From Nonomuraea gerenzanensis (GTDB lineage: Bacteria; Actinomycetota; Actinomycetes; Streptosporangiales; Streptosporangiaceae), in assembly GCF_020215645.1 (NCBI RefSeq), contig NZ_CP084058.1, positions 10,656,501 to 10,720,500 on the forward strand: a DNA stretch of 64,000 nt, read 5' to 3'. The notes below the pieces were generated by a model that did not search any database, was not told the origin of the DNA, and saw only the letters and a list, made by a program, of their open reading frames with translations. The position numbers and the translations under genes were made by a program. This document shows, piece after piece, positions 43,794-54,567 of the stretch. Every line of letters begins with the position of its first letter. Position 1 is the stretch's first letter.

Positions 43794-46700
43794 TCAATCG
43801 TCCTGGTCCTGCGCGTCCGCGGCCAGGTGCTGGGTGAGCGTGACGCGCGACTGGACGCCGAGCTTGGCGAAGGTACGGGAGAGGTGCGCCTCCACCGTCT
43901 TGGGGCTCAGGTACAGCCGCTCCGCGATCTGCTGGTTCGTCAGCCCGCCCACCGCCAGGTCGGCGATCTGCCGTTCGCGGGTGGTGAGCGTGGACAGCGG
44001 ACCGGCCGACTGCCGGTGCCTCCGTGGCGCCCGGGCGGCCAGCCGCCGCTCGTCACGCGCCAGCGCGGCCGACAACCAGGCGGCCCCGGCGGCGGCGTAC
44101 AGCGACTTGGCCCGCCCGATCTCCTCACGCACCCGCACCACCGAGCCCAGAACGGCATACAGCTCGGCGGCGAGTTGCCGCGTGAGCCCCTCCTCGACCG
44201 GCGACCCCGCGGCGGCGAAGTGGTCGGCAGCCTGTGCCGCGTGTGCGGCGGCCTCCTGCGCGCGCCCGGCGAGCATGAACACCTTCGCCTGGGCCCGATG
44301 TGCGAACCCCAGTTGATGGGACAGACCCGACTCCATGGCCCGGGACAGGGCGAGGTCGGCGAGCGAACCGGCTTCGGCCCGCGCCCGCTCGCCACCGCCG
44401 CCACCGCCACCGCCACCGCCACCGCCACCGCCACCGCCACCGCCAAGGGTCCCTGCGGTGGTCACCGCCTGCAAGGACAGGCTGTACGTCCTGATCAGCT
44501 CGTCGGCCGGCTCCTCCTCCGTCAACACGGCCAGAGCGTGCTCCGGCTGCCCGGCCTCGGCGTGGACCAGCGCGAGATCCAGCCGCGCCAGGTCGGACCA
44601 CCAGCCCGACCTGGGCCGAGCCCCGGAGATGCGCTCGGCCAGCTCCAGCGCGGCCCGCGGCCCGTCCCGCCACAGCAGCGGACGCAACAGCAGGATGCTG
44701 GACATGGCCAGGGTCTCCCGGCTGTGGATCAGCCGGGACGCCTCGCGCGCCTCCTCGGCGGCGCTCACCGCCTCGGACAGCCGCCCCTGCCGCTCGTGCA
44801 GCGCGGACCAGGCGATGAGCAGGTACGGCACGCTGTGGCTACGCCCGGCACGATAGGCGATGTCCAGCCCGCGACGCAGGTGCCGCGCAGCGTCGTCGTA
44901 GCGCCGCAGGTGCAGCTCGACCCAGCCCAGCGGCGCGATCAGTTCCAGGTGCGGTGCCAGCACGTCGTCGGTCATGGCATCCGTCAGCCACGCCGCCCGA
45001 TCGGTCTCGTCACGGCTCAGCGCCACACGGCCGTCACGCAGGCTGGCCAGCGCGTGTATCGTCCGGGCGGCCGCTTCCAGCGGCCCATCACCCGCACCCC
45101 TCCCGGACCGAGCCGCATCCGGCACCTCCCCGCCCGCGTCTCTCACTGACGAGACCTCCCAGCCCGAAGCACTCCCGGGCTGAGCTGCTTCGGCCTCACC
45201 ACCCGCACCCCGCAGAGACTGGATCGCGACGGCAGCCGCCAGCCGTGCCTTCCCCGGATCCCGCCCCATCAGCTCGACCGCCGCCAGCCCCACCTGGGCC
45301 AGGCTGGTCGACCGGTCACGCGTGTGCGGCCGGGTCAGCTCGGTGGTGAGCAGCGCCTTCGCCTCGTCCAGGTCCCCGAGCAGGCGATAGACCATCGAGG
45401 AGAAGCTGACCGCCGCGATCCGCAACGGCCCGGGCGCCCGCATCACCTCTTGGAGGATCCGCCGGCTGGCCGCCAGCTCGCCGGTGACCCCCAGCGCCCG
45501 CCCCAGCGCCCACTGCAGCTGCACCCGCCACGCGGCCTGATCCTCCTCGTCCGGCAACAACCGGATCGCCGTCCGCAACAACCGGACGGCGGTGGACGGG
45601 GCGGCGTCCAGGGCCGCCGCGGCCGCGGCCTCCAGCGTCCGCACCGCCCGCACGTCACCGTGCTGCGCCGACCGCGCGGTGTGGTGCGCCAGCAGTTGCA
45701 GCGGCCCTCCGTTGGTACGCAGGTACCCGGCTGCCCGGTCGTGCGCCCGCAACCGCCAGGCCGCCCCCGCCATCCAGTACGCCGCGGCCCGCACCAGGGG
45801 GTGCCGGAACCGGAAGGAGGCGTCGGCCTCGACCACCGGCCCCACCCCGACCAGGTGATCGAAGGCCCGGTCGAGGGCGGGCTCCGGCAGCCCGGTGATG
45901 GCCGCGACGAGGTCCAGCGAGATCGGCTCACCGGCCACCGCCGCCGCGCACGCCACCTGCCGGACCTCCGGCGTCAGGGCGGTCAGCTCCGTGCTGAGCA
46001 CGTCGAGCAGGGCCCGCTCCGGCGCCCCGGTCGCCGCGTCCCCCGCCTCGGCGAGGGCGTTGAGCGTGTCGGCACCGGCGTTGGCGAGCACCTGAAGGTA
46101 GAGCGGGTTGCCGCGGGTGGTCCGGTACAGCAGCCGCCGCCGCCCCCGATCCGCCTCCGGCAACAGCGCCGCCACGTCGCTCTCCTCCAGCGGCGCGAGA
46201 CTGATGTGCACCGTCGCGTCACCGAGCTGCGCGACGGCCCGGGCGAGACCGGCCGGCACCTGAGCCGCGCGATACGCCGTGGCCAGCAGCAACGGCGCCC
46301 GCGGCGGGCGCCGTAACAGGTACTCGGTCAGCTCCACGGACGACTGATCCGCCCAGTGCAGGTCGTCCAGCACGATGGCGACCGGACCGGCGGCCCCCTG
46401 ATCCTCGATGAGCCGCCGCGCCCGCTGGAAGAGCCGGTAACGGTCGAGCCCCGCCCGCCGGGCCTCGGACGGCCCGGTGGCGTCCAGCAGCAGCTCGGTC
46501 AGCGCGCGCTGCGCGTCGCGGCTGCGTTCGCCCGGCTGAGGCTCGAACGCGGCGAGGTAGACACCGAACGGCACGTCGCGCTCGAACTCGGTCGCCTGAC
46601 CGTGATGCACGGAGAAGCCCTGCGCCCGGGCCAGATCGGCGAGTTCGGCGAGCAGCCGGGTCTTCCCCATCCCCGGATCACCCCGCACCGCGACGGCCCG

Positions 46701-46796
46701 TAGCTCTCCGTCGGCCGCGGCTGACACGGCGTTCGCGAGGAGGCTGAGCTCAGCGTCGCGGCCGATCGGCCTGCTGTGTGTCGCTCTGTTGGCCAT
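43794..46796 (-). CDS. LAL-type LuxR transcriptional activator
   Basis: 1000 residues from ATG 46796; ATG 46841 would add 15. N-terminal AAA/STAND ATPase: Walker A GDPGMGKTRLL (about residue 40), Walker B VAIVLDDLHWAD. A long helical, TPR-like middle holds a run of about 18 glycines near residue 790. C-terminal LuxR helix-turn-helix: LTTRERQIADLAVGGLTNQQ and LYLSPKTVEAHLSRTFAKLG. These large regulators of the MalT kind turn on carbon or antibiotic genes; no obvious target is adjacent. Confidence 0.92.
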   Translation of the reverse strand: MANRATHSRPIGRDAELSLLANAVSAAADGELRAVAVRGDPGMGKTRLLAELADLARAQGFSVHHGQATEFERDVPFGVYLAAFEPQPGERSRDAQRALTELLLDATGPSEARRAGLDRYRLFQRARRLIEDQGAAGPVAIVLDDLHWADQSSVELTEYLLRRPPRAPLLLATAYRAAQVPAGLARAVAQLGDATVHISLAPLEESDVAALLPEADRGRRRLLYRTTRGNPLYLQVLANAGADTLNALAEAGDAATGAPERALLDVLSTELTALTPEVRQVACAAAVAGEPISLDLVAAITGLPEPALDRAFDHLVGVGPVVEADASFRFRHPLVRAAAYWMAGAAWRLRAHDRAAGYLRTNGGPLQLLAHHTARSAQHGDVRAVRTLEAAAAAALDAAPSTAVRLLRTAIRLLPDEEDQAAWRVQLQWALGRALGVTGELAASRRILQEVMRAPGPLRIAAVSFSSMVYRLLGDLDEAKALLTTELTRPHTRDRSTSLAQVGLAAVELMGRDPGKARLAAAVAIQSLRGAGGEAEAAQPGSASGWEVSSVRDAGGEVPDAARSGRGAGDGPLEAAARTIHALASLRDGRVALSRDETDRAAWLTDAMTDDVLAPHLELIAPLGWVELHLRRYDDAARHLRRGLDIAYRAGRSHSVPYLLIAWSALHERQGRLSEAVSAAEEAREASRLIHSRETLAMSSILLLRPLLWRDGPRAALELAERISGARPRSGWWSDLARLDLALVHAEAGQPEHALAVLTEEEPADELIRTYSLSLQAVTTAGTLGGGGGGGGGGGGGGGGGGERARAEAGSLADLALSRAMESGLSHQLGFAHRAQAKVFMLAGRAQEAAAHAAQAADHFAAAGSPVEEGLTRQLAAELYAVLGSVVRVREEIGRAKSLYAAAGAAWLSAALARDERRLAARAPRRHRQSAGPLSTLTTRERQIADLAVGGLTNQQIAERLYLSPKTVEAHLSRTFAKLGVQSRVTLTQHLAADAQDQDD
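44392..44445. repeat. Hexanucleotide CCACCG array encoding polyglycine
   Basis: About nine CCACCG units in a row on the + strand. On the coding strand it is GGTGGC repeated, giving a glycine run between the TPR-like region and the helix-turn-helix. The six-base unit cannot shift the frame. Confidence 0.9.
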
Positions 46797-47056
46797 CTCG
46801 CCCTGAACATCCAGTCCGGTGAGTGAGGACAGCAGCTCCATTCAGCCTAGTCGGATGATCGACAGTTGGGAACATGTCGGTCCCGGCGTTGGTGTGGTCG
46901 AGCGAGAGGCTCGTCCCGGCAGCGGAGGCGATGCACACTACGCGGCGAGCAGAGAGACCATCGGTTGGGCTGCCGCCCGCGCCGGTGGCCGGACGGGCGG
47001 TTCAGTCGAAGGGCTGAAGGCGTGGGGTGCGCCGAAAGGCGCCTAGAAACAGAACA

Positions 47057-47123
47057 GCCTGATGCCCGCCCGCGCGAAGCGCTTCCCATGGCGAAGCCCT
47101 TTGTGCGGGACGGGGCATCAGGC
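47057..47123 (-). terminator. Large stem-loop after the first sdh operon
   Basis: GCCTGATGCCC (47057-47067) pairs with GGGCATCAGGC (47113-47123); CCCGC pairs with GCGGG just inside, and GAAGCGCTTC can fold within the loop. It lies 22 bases past the sdhB stop. Probably an operon terminator or 3' stabiliser. The rest of the gap 46797-47056 shows nothing I can name. Confidence 0.6.
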
Positions 47124-47144
47124 GATGAACTGCTGAAGCTTGCC

Positions 47145-47881
47145 CTACTTGGCGTTGGCCTTGAGGTAGTCGCTGTTCATCTGGGCGATCGTGTCCAGCG
47201 GAATCCCCTTCGGGCACACCGCCGTGCACTCCCCCGTGTTCGTGCAGCCGCCGAAGCCCTCAGCGTCCATCTGGTCCACCATCGCCTTGGCCCGCGACAG
47301 CCGCTCCGGCTGCCCCTGCGGCAACAAGCTGAGGTGGGTGATCTTGGCGGCCGTGAACAGGGAGGCGGAGCCGTTCGGGCAGGCGGCCACGCACGCGCCG
47401 CACCCGATGCAGGTGGCGGCGTCGAAGGCCGCGTCCGCGTCCTCCTTGCGCACCGGGACGCTGTGGGCGTCCGGCGCCGAGCCGGCCGGCACGGAGACGA
47501 AGCCCCCCGCCTGGATGATCCGGTCGAACGAGCTGCGGTCCACCACCAGGTCCTTGACCACCGGGAACGGGGCCGCGCGCCACGGCTCGATGGTGATCTC
47601 GGCGCCGTCCTCGAAGTGGCGCATGTGCAGCTGGCAGGTGGTCGTGGCGCGCTGCTCGCCGTGGGCGACGCCGTTGATGACCATGCCGCACATGCCGCAG
47701 ATGCCCTCGCGGCAGTCGTGGTCGAAGGCGATCGGGTCGTCGCCCTCCAGGATGAGCTTCTCGTTCAGGACGTCCAGCATCTCCAGGAACGACATGTCCG
47801 GGGAGACGTCCTCAACCTTGTACGTCACCATGCGGCCCTTGTCCGAGGGTCCGCTCTGACGCCAAACGCGCAGGGTCAGAT

Positions 47882-47885
<4 letters not shown>
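47145..47885 (-). CDS. sdhB: Succinate dehydrogenase/fumarate reductase iron-sulfur subunit (operon 1)
   Basis: 246 residues from GTG 47885 sharing GTGA with the sdhA stop. Cys ligands: 2Fe-2S in [19 protein letters not shown] with a later Cys, 4Fe-4S in [14 protein letters not shown], 3Fe-4S in [15 protein letters not shown]. It relays electrons between the FAD subunit and the haem anchor. Operon order sdhC-sdhA-sdhB with a single anchor is like the Bacillus/Wolinella type. Confidence 0.96.
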
Positions 47886-49800
<1,915 letters not shown>

Positions 49801-49804
<4 letters not shown>

Positions 49805-50556
49805 TTGACAACTCCGAACATGATCGCGAGGGGCGGGACCAGGAAGCCGATCACCAGGACGGCGGAGAGCAGCCCGGCGGTGGCGCGCAGCGCCTTGTTG
49901 CGGTCCTTGTTGGCCCAGCCGAGGGTCTGGAAGGCGCTCCAGACGCCGTGGCGCAGGTGCAGGCCGACCATGACGACGGCCACGACGTAGATGAGCGTGA
50001 CCCACCAGCGGGACGGGTCGAAGCCGTCGATCATCCGGTCGGCCGCGGACGAGGCGGTGCCCGCCGGGTTGACGACGCCGAAGGTCAGGTCGAGCAGGTG
50101 CCAGACCACGAAGAGCACGATCGTCACGCCGCCCCAGCGCATGATGTGCGTGGCGTAGCCGTTCGCCTGCGACTTCTTGGCCACGTACTTGACGGGCCTG
50201 GCCTTGCCCGCGCGGCGGGACAGCGAGATCGCGGCCCACATGTGCAGGACGACCGAGACGACGAGGCCGATCTCCAGGATCGTCAGAACCGTGCGGTACG
50301 GCGCGAACGGCTCAAGCAGCGTGCGCAGCCAGTGGGCGTAGTCGTTGAAGGACTCACGGCCGAAGAAGATCTTCAGGTTGCCCAGCATGTGGAGCACGAG
50401 GAAGCTCACCATCACGGCGCCCGTGACGGCCATGACGACTTTCTTGCCGTTGGACGAGCCGAGGAACCCGCCCGGCCGCTTCGGCGTTGGAGTCTTCTTG
50501 GAAGCAGGGGTGTTAACAGGCGCGGTGGCGGAGCCGCGCTCTATCGTGGCAGTCAC
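49801..50556 (-). CDS. sdhC: Succinate dehydrogenase cytochrome b558-type anchor (operon 1)
   Basis: 251 residues from GTG 50556 with five membrane helices. Candidate haem His residues: [11 protein letters not shown] in helix 1, SVVLHMWAA in helix 2, VVWHLLDLT in helix 4 and [17 protein letters not shown] in helix 5. This single large anchor with two haems is typical of menaquinone-reactive (type B) complexes. Confidence 0.94.
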
Positions 50557-50613
50557 GTTTGAACGCTAGGTATCCAGCGATGATCCGTCCAAGTCATGAT
50601 GGGCTTGGTTTCG

Positions 50614-50628
50614 ATAGCCCAAGGCTAT
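50614..50628. promoter_or_regulatory. LysR-type operator between sdhC and the lysR-type gene
   Basis: ATAGCC-CAA-GGCTAT, which reads ATAG-N7-CTAT, matches the T-N11-A palindrome of LysR regulators. It lies 58 bases before sdhC and 61 before the lysR-type start, nearly centred, and so can serve both divergent genes. Confidence 0.75.
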
Positions 50629-50688
50629 GATGTGGGTGGGCGCGGCTTTTACTCACCGCTTACACCGCGCCGGTGCGAGGAAAATCAC

Positions 50689-51618
50689 ATGCAGTTGCAG
50701 CAGCTCGCGTACTTCGTGGCGGTGGCGGAGACCCGGCACTTCACCCAGGCGGCCGAGCGCATGCGGGTCGCCCAGCCGTCGCTCAGCAAGCAGATCAAGG
50801 CGCTGGAGGACGATCTCGGCGCGCGCCTGTTCTCGCGGGCGCGCGGCAACGTCACGCTGACCGCCGCCGGTGAGGCGCTGCTGCCGCTGGCCCGCCGCAT
50901 CCTGGCCGACGCCGACACCGCCAGGCAGGAGGTGGCCCAGCTCGCCGGGCTGCGCCGGGGCCGGGTGCGCCTGGGCGCCACGCCGTCGCTGTGCGCGGGG
51001 CTGCTGGCCGACGCGCTGGCCCGCTTCCACCGCGCCTACCCGGGCATCGAGTTGCTGGTGGAGGAGGGCGGCTCGCGCGACCTGATCAGGGCGCTGGCCA
51101 GGGGGCAGCTCGACCTGTCGCTGATCATCATGCCGCTGCAGAGCGACGACCCCGCGCTGGTCACCGAGGAGATCCTGCGCGAGAACCTCGTGGTCGTCTC
51201 ACCGTCCCACGAGCAGATCAAGGGCCCCTACCTGCACATCGAGGACCTGCGCGGCAGACCGATGGTGATGTTCAGGCGCGGCTACGACCTGCGGGAGGCC
51301 ACGCTGGCGGCGTGCCGGCAGGCCGGGTTCGAGCCCAGGTTCGCGGTGCAGGGCGGGGAGATGGACGCGGTGCTGCGGTTCGTGGAGGCCGGGCTGGGGG
51401 TGGCGGTGGTGCCGTCGATGGTGCTCGACGGCAGGCCGGGGCTGCTCGGCACGCCGCTGGCGCCGCCGGGGCTGAGCCGTACGATCGCGCTGGCCCACCG
51501 CAAGGATGTCGAGCCGACCAGGGCCGCACAGGCGTTCAGGGAGACGCTGCTGGCCTTCGTGGTCGAGGCCGGTCACGAAGGCACGCTTCCACAAGGGGTG
51601 GCGCTCATCGCAGAATGA
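50689..51618 (+). CDS. LysR-family regulator divergent from sdhCAB
   Basis: 309 residues from ATG 50689 (GAGG upstream). N-terminal winged helix: FVAVAETRHFTQAAERMRVAQPSLSKQIKALE, typical of the CynR/CbbR-like LysR group; then two-lobe co-inducer domain (LGATPSLCAGLLADALARFH, FRRGYDLREATLAACRQAGF, AGLGVAVVPSMVL). Position and operator suggest it tunes sdh operon 1 in response to a metabolite; this is inference. Confidence 0.93.
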   Translation: MQLQQLAYFVAVAETRHFTQAAERMRVAQPSLSKQIKALEDDLGARLFSRARGNVTLTAAGEALLPLARRILADADTARQEVAQLAGLRRGRVRLGATPSLCAGLLADALARFHRAYPGIELLVEEGGSRDLIRALARGQLDLSLIIMPLQSDDPALVTEEILRENLVVVSPSHEQIKGPYLHIEDLRGRPMVMFRRGYDLREATLAACRQAGFEPRFAVQGGEMDAVLRFVEAGLGVAVVPSMVLDGRPGLLGTPLAPPGLSRTIALAHRKDVEPTRAAQAFRETLLAFVVEAGHEGTLPQGVALIAE

Positions 51619-51649
51619 GCAGCAAGAGCCCGACTCCCGGAGAGGCGTT

Positions 51650-52786
51650 TTGACGGCAAATCTCACGGAAACGCTGACGCTGCTCCTCATCGAGGACGAC
51701 GACGGAGACGCCTTCCTCGTCGAGGAGCTGCTGAAGCAGGCCGTGGCCCCGCCCAGGATCTTCCGGGCGCGGAGCCTGAGGGAGGCCAGGTCGAAGCTGA
51801 CCTCCCAGATCCAGTGCGTGCTCGTGGACCTCTCGCTGCCCGACGCCAGCCGCCTGGAGGCGCTGGACGAGGTGCTGGCGGTGGCCTCACCGCACACGGC
51901 CGTGCTGGTGCTCACCGGGCTCAGGGACGTGCACGTGGGCGTCTCCGCCGTGCAGTCGGGCGCCCAGGACTACCTGGTCAAGGGCGACGTGGACGCGCGG
52001 CTGCTGGCCCGCTCCATCAGGTACGCGATGGAGCGCAAGCGCGCCGACCTGGCCCAGCTCAAGCTCGTCCAGGCGGAGCTGACGGCCAAGGAGAACGCCC
52101 GGCTGGAGGGCGCCCTGCTGCCCGACCCGCTGCTGCGTACCGCGGCGATCGAGCACATGACCCGCTACCTGCCGGGCAGCGGCGGCACGCTGGCCGGTGA
52201 CTTCTTCGACACCGTGCAGACGCCCGACGGCTCGGTGCACGTCATGGTCGGCGACGTGTGCGGGCACGGGCCCGACGAGGCCGCGCTGGGGGTGGCGCTG
52301 CGCATCGCCTGGCGCACGCTGGTGCTGGCCGGGCAGACGGGCGACACGCTGCTGCGTACGCTCGACATGCTGCTGCGGGCCGAGCGCAAGGCCCCCGAGA
52401 TCTTCACCACCCTGTGCATGGCCACCATCAGCCCCGACCTGGGCTCGGCCAGGATGCGCGTGGTCGGCCACCCGCCTCCCGTGCTGGTGCGCGACGGCGC
52501 CGTCGAGGTGGTGCAGGGCACCCCGTCGGGCCCGCCGCTGGGGATCTTCCCCGACGCGGAGTGGGCGGTGCTCGACGTGCCGCTCGGCGCCGAGTGGTCG
52601 ATGATGCTCTACACCGACGGCCTGATCGAGGCCGCCGTGGGCGAGCCCAGCCGGTTCCTCGGCGTCGACGGCCTGGTGGAGCTGGTCCGCGAGCACGGCG
52701 CCATCGACCTCGACCGGCTCATCACCCATGTGGGCACCCTGAGCGACGACCTGGCAGTGGTCATGCTGCGGAGGAGACAAGGATGA
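51650..52786 (+). CDS. Response regulator fused to PP2C/SpoIIE phosphatase
   Basis: 378 residues from TTG 51650 with GGAGAGG 5 bases upstream. Receiver domain (residues 8-125) with LLIEDDDGDAF, phospho-Asp in CVLVDLSLPD and Lys in DYLVKGDVD; coiled linker; then a SpoIIE-type phosphatase (residues 160-378) with LAGDFFDTV, VGDVCGHGPDEA and SDDLAVVML metal Asp residues. RsbU-like enzymes of this make-up dephosphorylate anti-sigma antagonists. No antagonist gene is adjacent. It overlaps the kinase gene by ATGA. Confidence 0.94.
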   Translation: MTANLTETLTLLLIEDDDGDAFLVEELLKQAVAPPRIFRARSLREARSKLTSQIQCVLVDLSLPDASRLEALDEVLAVASPHTAVLVLTGLRDVHVGVSAVQSGAQDYLVKGDVDARLLARSIRYAMERKRADLAQLKLVQAELTAKENARLEGALLPDPLLRTAAIEHMTRYLPGSGGTLAGDFFDTVQTPDGSVHVMVGDVCGHGPDEAALGVALRIAWRTLVLAGQTGDTLLRTLDMLLRAERKAPEIFTTLCMATISPDLGSARMRVVGHPPPVLVRDGAVEVVQGTPSGPPLGIFPDAEWAVLDVPLGAEWSMMLYTDGLIEAAVGEPSRFLGVDGLVELVREHGAIDLDRLITHVGTLSDDLAVVMLRRRQG

Positions 52787-53922
52787 GCATCCACCCGCTT
52801 CCGCCGCCCAAGGCGCCCACCGGGCTGGGCAGGCTGCCGGTCGCCCGCTGGTTCGTGCTCCTCGGGGTGCTGGCGGGCGTCACGTTCGCCGCCGGAGTCG
52901 TGATCATCATGACGATGAGCACGCAGGCCGAGGCGCTGCACCCACCTCCCGCGCTGGCCGCCCAGCTCGACCGCCTCAACGCGGCGCTCATCGCGGTCTT
53001 CGCCCTGCTGGTGGCGCTGGGCGTCGGGCTGGCGTTCATGGTCCGGTACGCGGTGCTCAAGCCCATCGACCAGCTCACCGCCCAGGTCCGCACGGTCGCC
53101 GGCGGCGACTTCGACCACGACCTGCACGTGGACCGGCCGGCCGAGCTGGCGGAGCTGTCCAGCCACATCGACTCCATGCGCGCCCGCATCGTCTCGGCCT
53201 GGCGGGTGGCCACCGACCAGGCGGAGGAGCTGCGCAGGTCGAACGGGGAGCTGGAGCAGTTCGCGTACGTGGCCAGCCACGACCTCCAGGAGCCGCTGCG
53301 CAAGGTCGCCAGCTTCACCCAGATGCTGGAGCAGCGCTACGGCCCGGAGCTCGACGAGCGGGCCAGGCAGTACATCCACTACGCGGTCGACGGCGCCAAG
53401 CGCATGCAACTGCTGATCAACGACCTGCTCGACTTCTCCAGGGTGGGCCGGGTGACCGGCGAGAAGAGCGACATCGACTCCGGCGCGGCGCTGGACCGGG
53501 CGCTGGAGAACCTCTCGGCCACGGTCGAGGACGCCGGCGCCACCGTCACCCGCGACGAGCTGCCCCGGCTGCGCGCCAACGAGCTGCAGCTCACCCAGCT
53601 CTTCCAGAACCTGATCGAGAACGCCGTCAAGTTCCGCTCCGAGGCGCCCCCGCGCGTGCACATCGGGGTCAGGCGGGACGGTGAGATGTGGGAGTTCAGC
53701 TGCGCCGACAACGGCATCGGGGTCGAGCCCAAGTACGCCGACCGCATCTTCCTCATCTTCCAGCGGCTGCACGCGCGTGACGTGTACCCGGGGACCGGCA
53801 TCGGGCTGGCCCTGTGCAGGAAGATCGTCGAGTACCACGGCGGGCAGCTCTGGCTGGACGGTGACTCCGACGGCCATGGCGCCACGTTCCGCTGGACGCT
53901 GCCCGCGGCTGGAGGCGAGTGA
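52783..53922 (+). CDS. Membrane sensor histidine kinase (HAMP, HisKA, HATPase)
   Basis: 379 residues. Two membrane helices (about 22-45 and 66-88) enclose only about 20 residues outside, so the kinase probably senses through the membrane or the HAMP. HAMP follows at VLKPIDQLTAQVRTVAGGDF. Phospho-acceptor H166 in VASHDLQEPLRK; N-box QLFQNLIENAVKFRS; G-boxes DNGIGVEP and GTGIGLALCRKI. The HDLQEPLR form is that of bacteriophytochrome-like kinases that hand phosphate to Rcp-type regulators, here the next gene. Confidence 0.95.
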   Translation: MSIHPLPPPKAPTGLGRLPVARWFVLLGVLAGVTFAAGVVIIMTMSTQAEALHPPPALAAQLDRLNAALIAVFALLVALGVGLAFMVRYAVLKPIDQLTAQVRTVAGGDFDHDLHVDRPAELAELSSHIDSMRARIVSAWRVATDQAEELRRSNGELEQFAYVASHDLQEPLRKVASFTQMLEQRYGPELDERARQYIHYAVDGAKRMQLLINDLLDFSRVGRVTGEKSDIDSGAALDRALENLSATVEDAGATVTRDELPRLRANELQLTQLFQNLIENAVKFRSEAPPRVHIGVRRDGEMWEFSCADNGIGVEPKYADRIFLIFQRLHARDVYPGTGIGLALCRKIVEYHGGQLWLDGDSDGHGATFRWTLPAAGGE

Positions 53923-53925
53923 CCG

Positions 53926-54366
53926 ATGAACGGCTGGCGCCCGATCGAGGTGCTCCTGGTGGAGGACGACCAGGGCGACATCCTGCTCACCAAGGAGGCC
54001 TTCGACCTCAACAAGGTGCGCAACCGGCTGCACGTGGTCAACGACGGCGAGCAGGCGATGGCGTTCCTGCGCCAGGACGAGGGCTACGCCGGCGCGCCGC
54101 GGCCCGACCTGATCCTGCTCGACCTCAACCTGCCGCGGATGGGCGGGATGGAGGTGCTGCGCGAGGTGAAGGCGGACGTCATGCTCCGCACGATCCCGGT
54201 GGTGATCCTGACGACGTCGGAGGCGGAGGAGGACATCCTGCACAGCTACCGCCTGCACGCCAACGCATATGTCTCAAAACCGGTGGATTTCGAGCAATTT
54301 ATCCGAGTTGTCCGGCAAATCGATGATTTTTTCGTCACTGTGGTGAAGTTGCCGGTGCAGGGGTAG
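53926..54366 (+). CDS. Rcp1-like single-domain response regulator
   Basis: 146 residues: receiver domain only, with [12 protein letters not shown], phospho-acceptor D66 in [13 protein letters not shown], Thr in [11 protein letters not shown] and Lys in AYVSKPVDF. No output domain. It starts 3 bases after the kinase stop and likely acts as phosphate shuttle or sink between the kinase and the phosphatase-type regulator. Confidence 0.95.
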   Translation: MNGWRPIEVLLVEDDQGDILLTKEAFDLNKVRNRLHVVNDGEQAMAFLRQDEGYAGAPRPDLILLDLNLPRMGGMEVLREVKADVMLRTIPVVILTTSEAEEDILHSYRLHANAYVSKPVDFEQFIRVVRQIDDFFVTVVKLPVQG

Positions 54367-54382
54367 CGGTCTGACGCGCGTA

Positions 54383-54433
54383 CGTGACAGGAATCACAGT
54401 CAGTCATCGAAAAAGTGAGTGACCCCGCTCACA
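54383..54433. promoter_or_regulatory. Two CRP-like sites before the second sdh operon
   Basis: CGTGA-N6-TCACA at 54383-54398 and AGTGA-N6-TCACA at 54418-54433 each match TGTGA-N6-TCACA at nine of ten positions. Centres are 35 bases apart, on nearly the same face after about 3.3 turns. They lie 135-185 bases before the next gene and after the Rcp-like stop. No other pair this good was found in the window. Confidence 0.65.
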
Positions 54434-54567
54434 AATTTCGATCCTGTCGTCGTAACGTATCCCCCACCAACGCGCGCCCGAGCGGATCCCGCCGTGTGAG
54501 CGCGCCCAGTGAATCGAACCACGGACCCCCTGCGCAGAAGGGTCCGCGGGAGGTGGAGAGGTCCGCG

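Noticed and set aside
44392..44445. CCACCG array as a possible CRISPR or phase-variable tract
   Set aside because: No spacers, and a six-base unit cannot shift the reading frame; it is a coding microsatellite.
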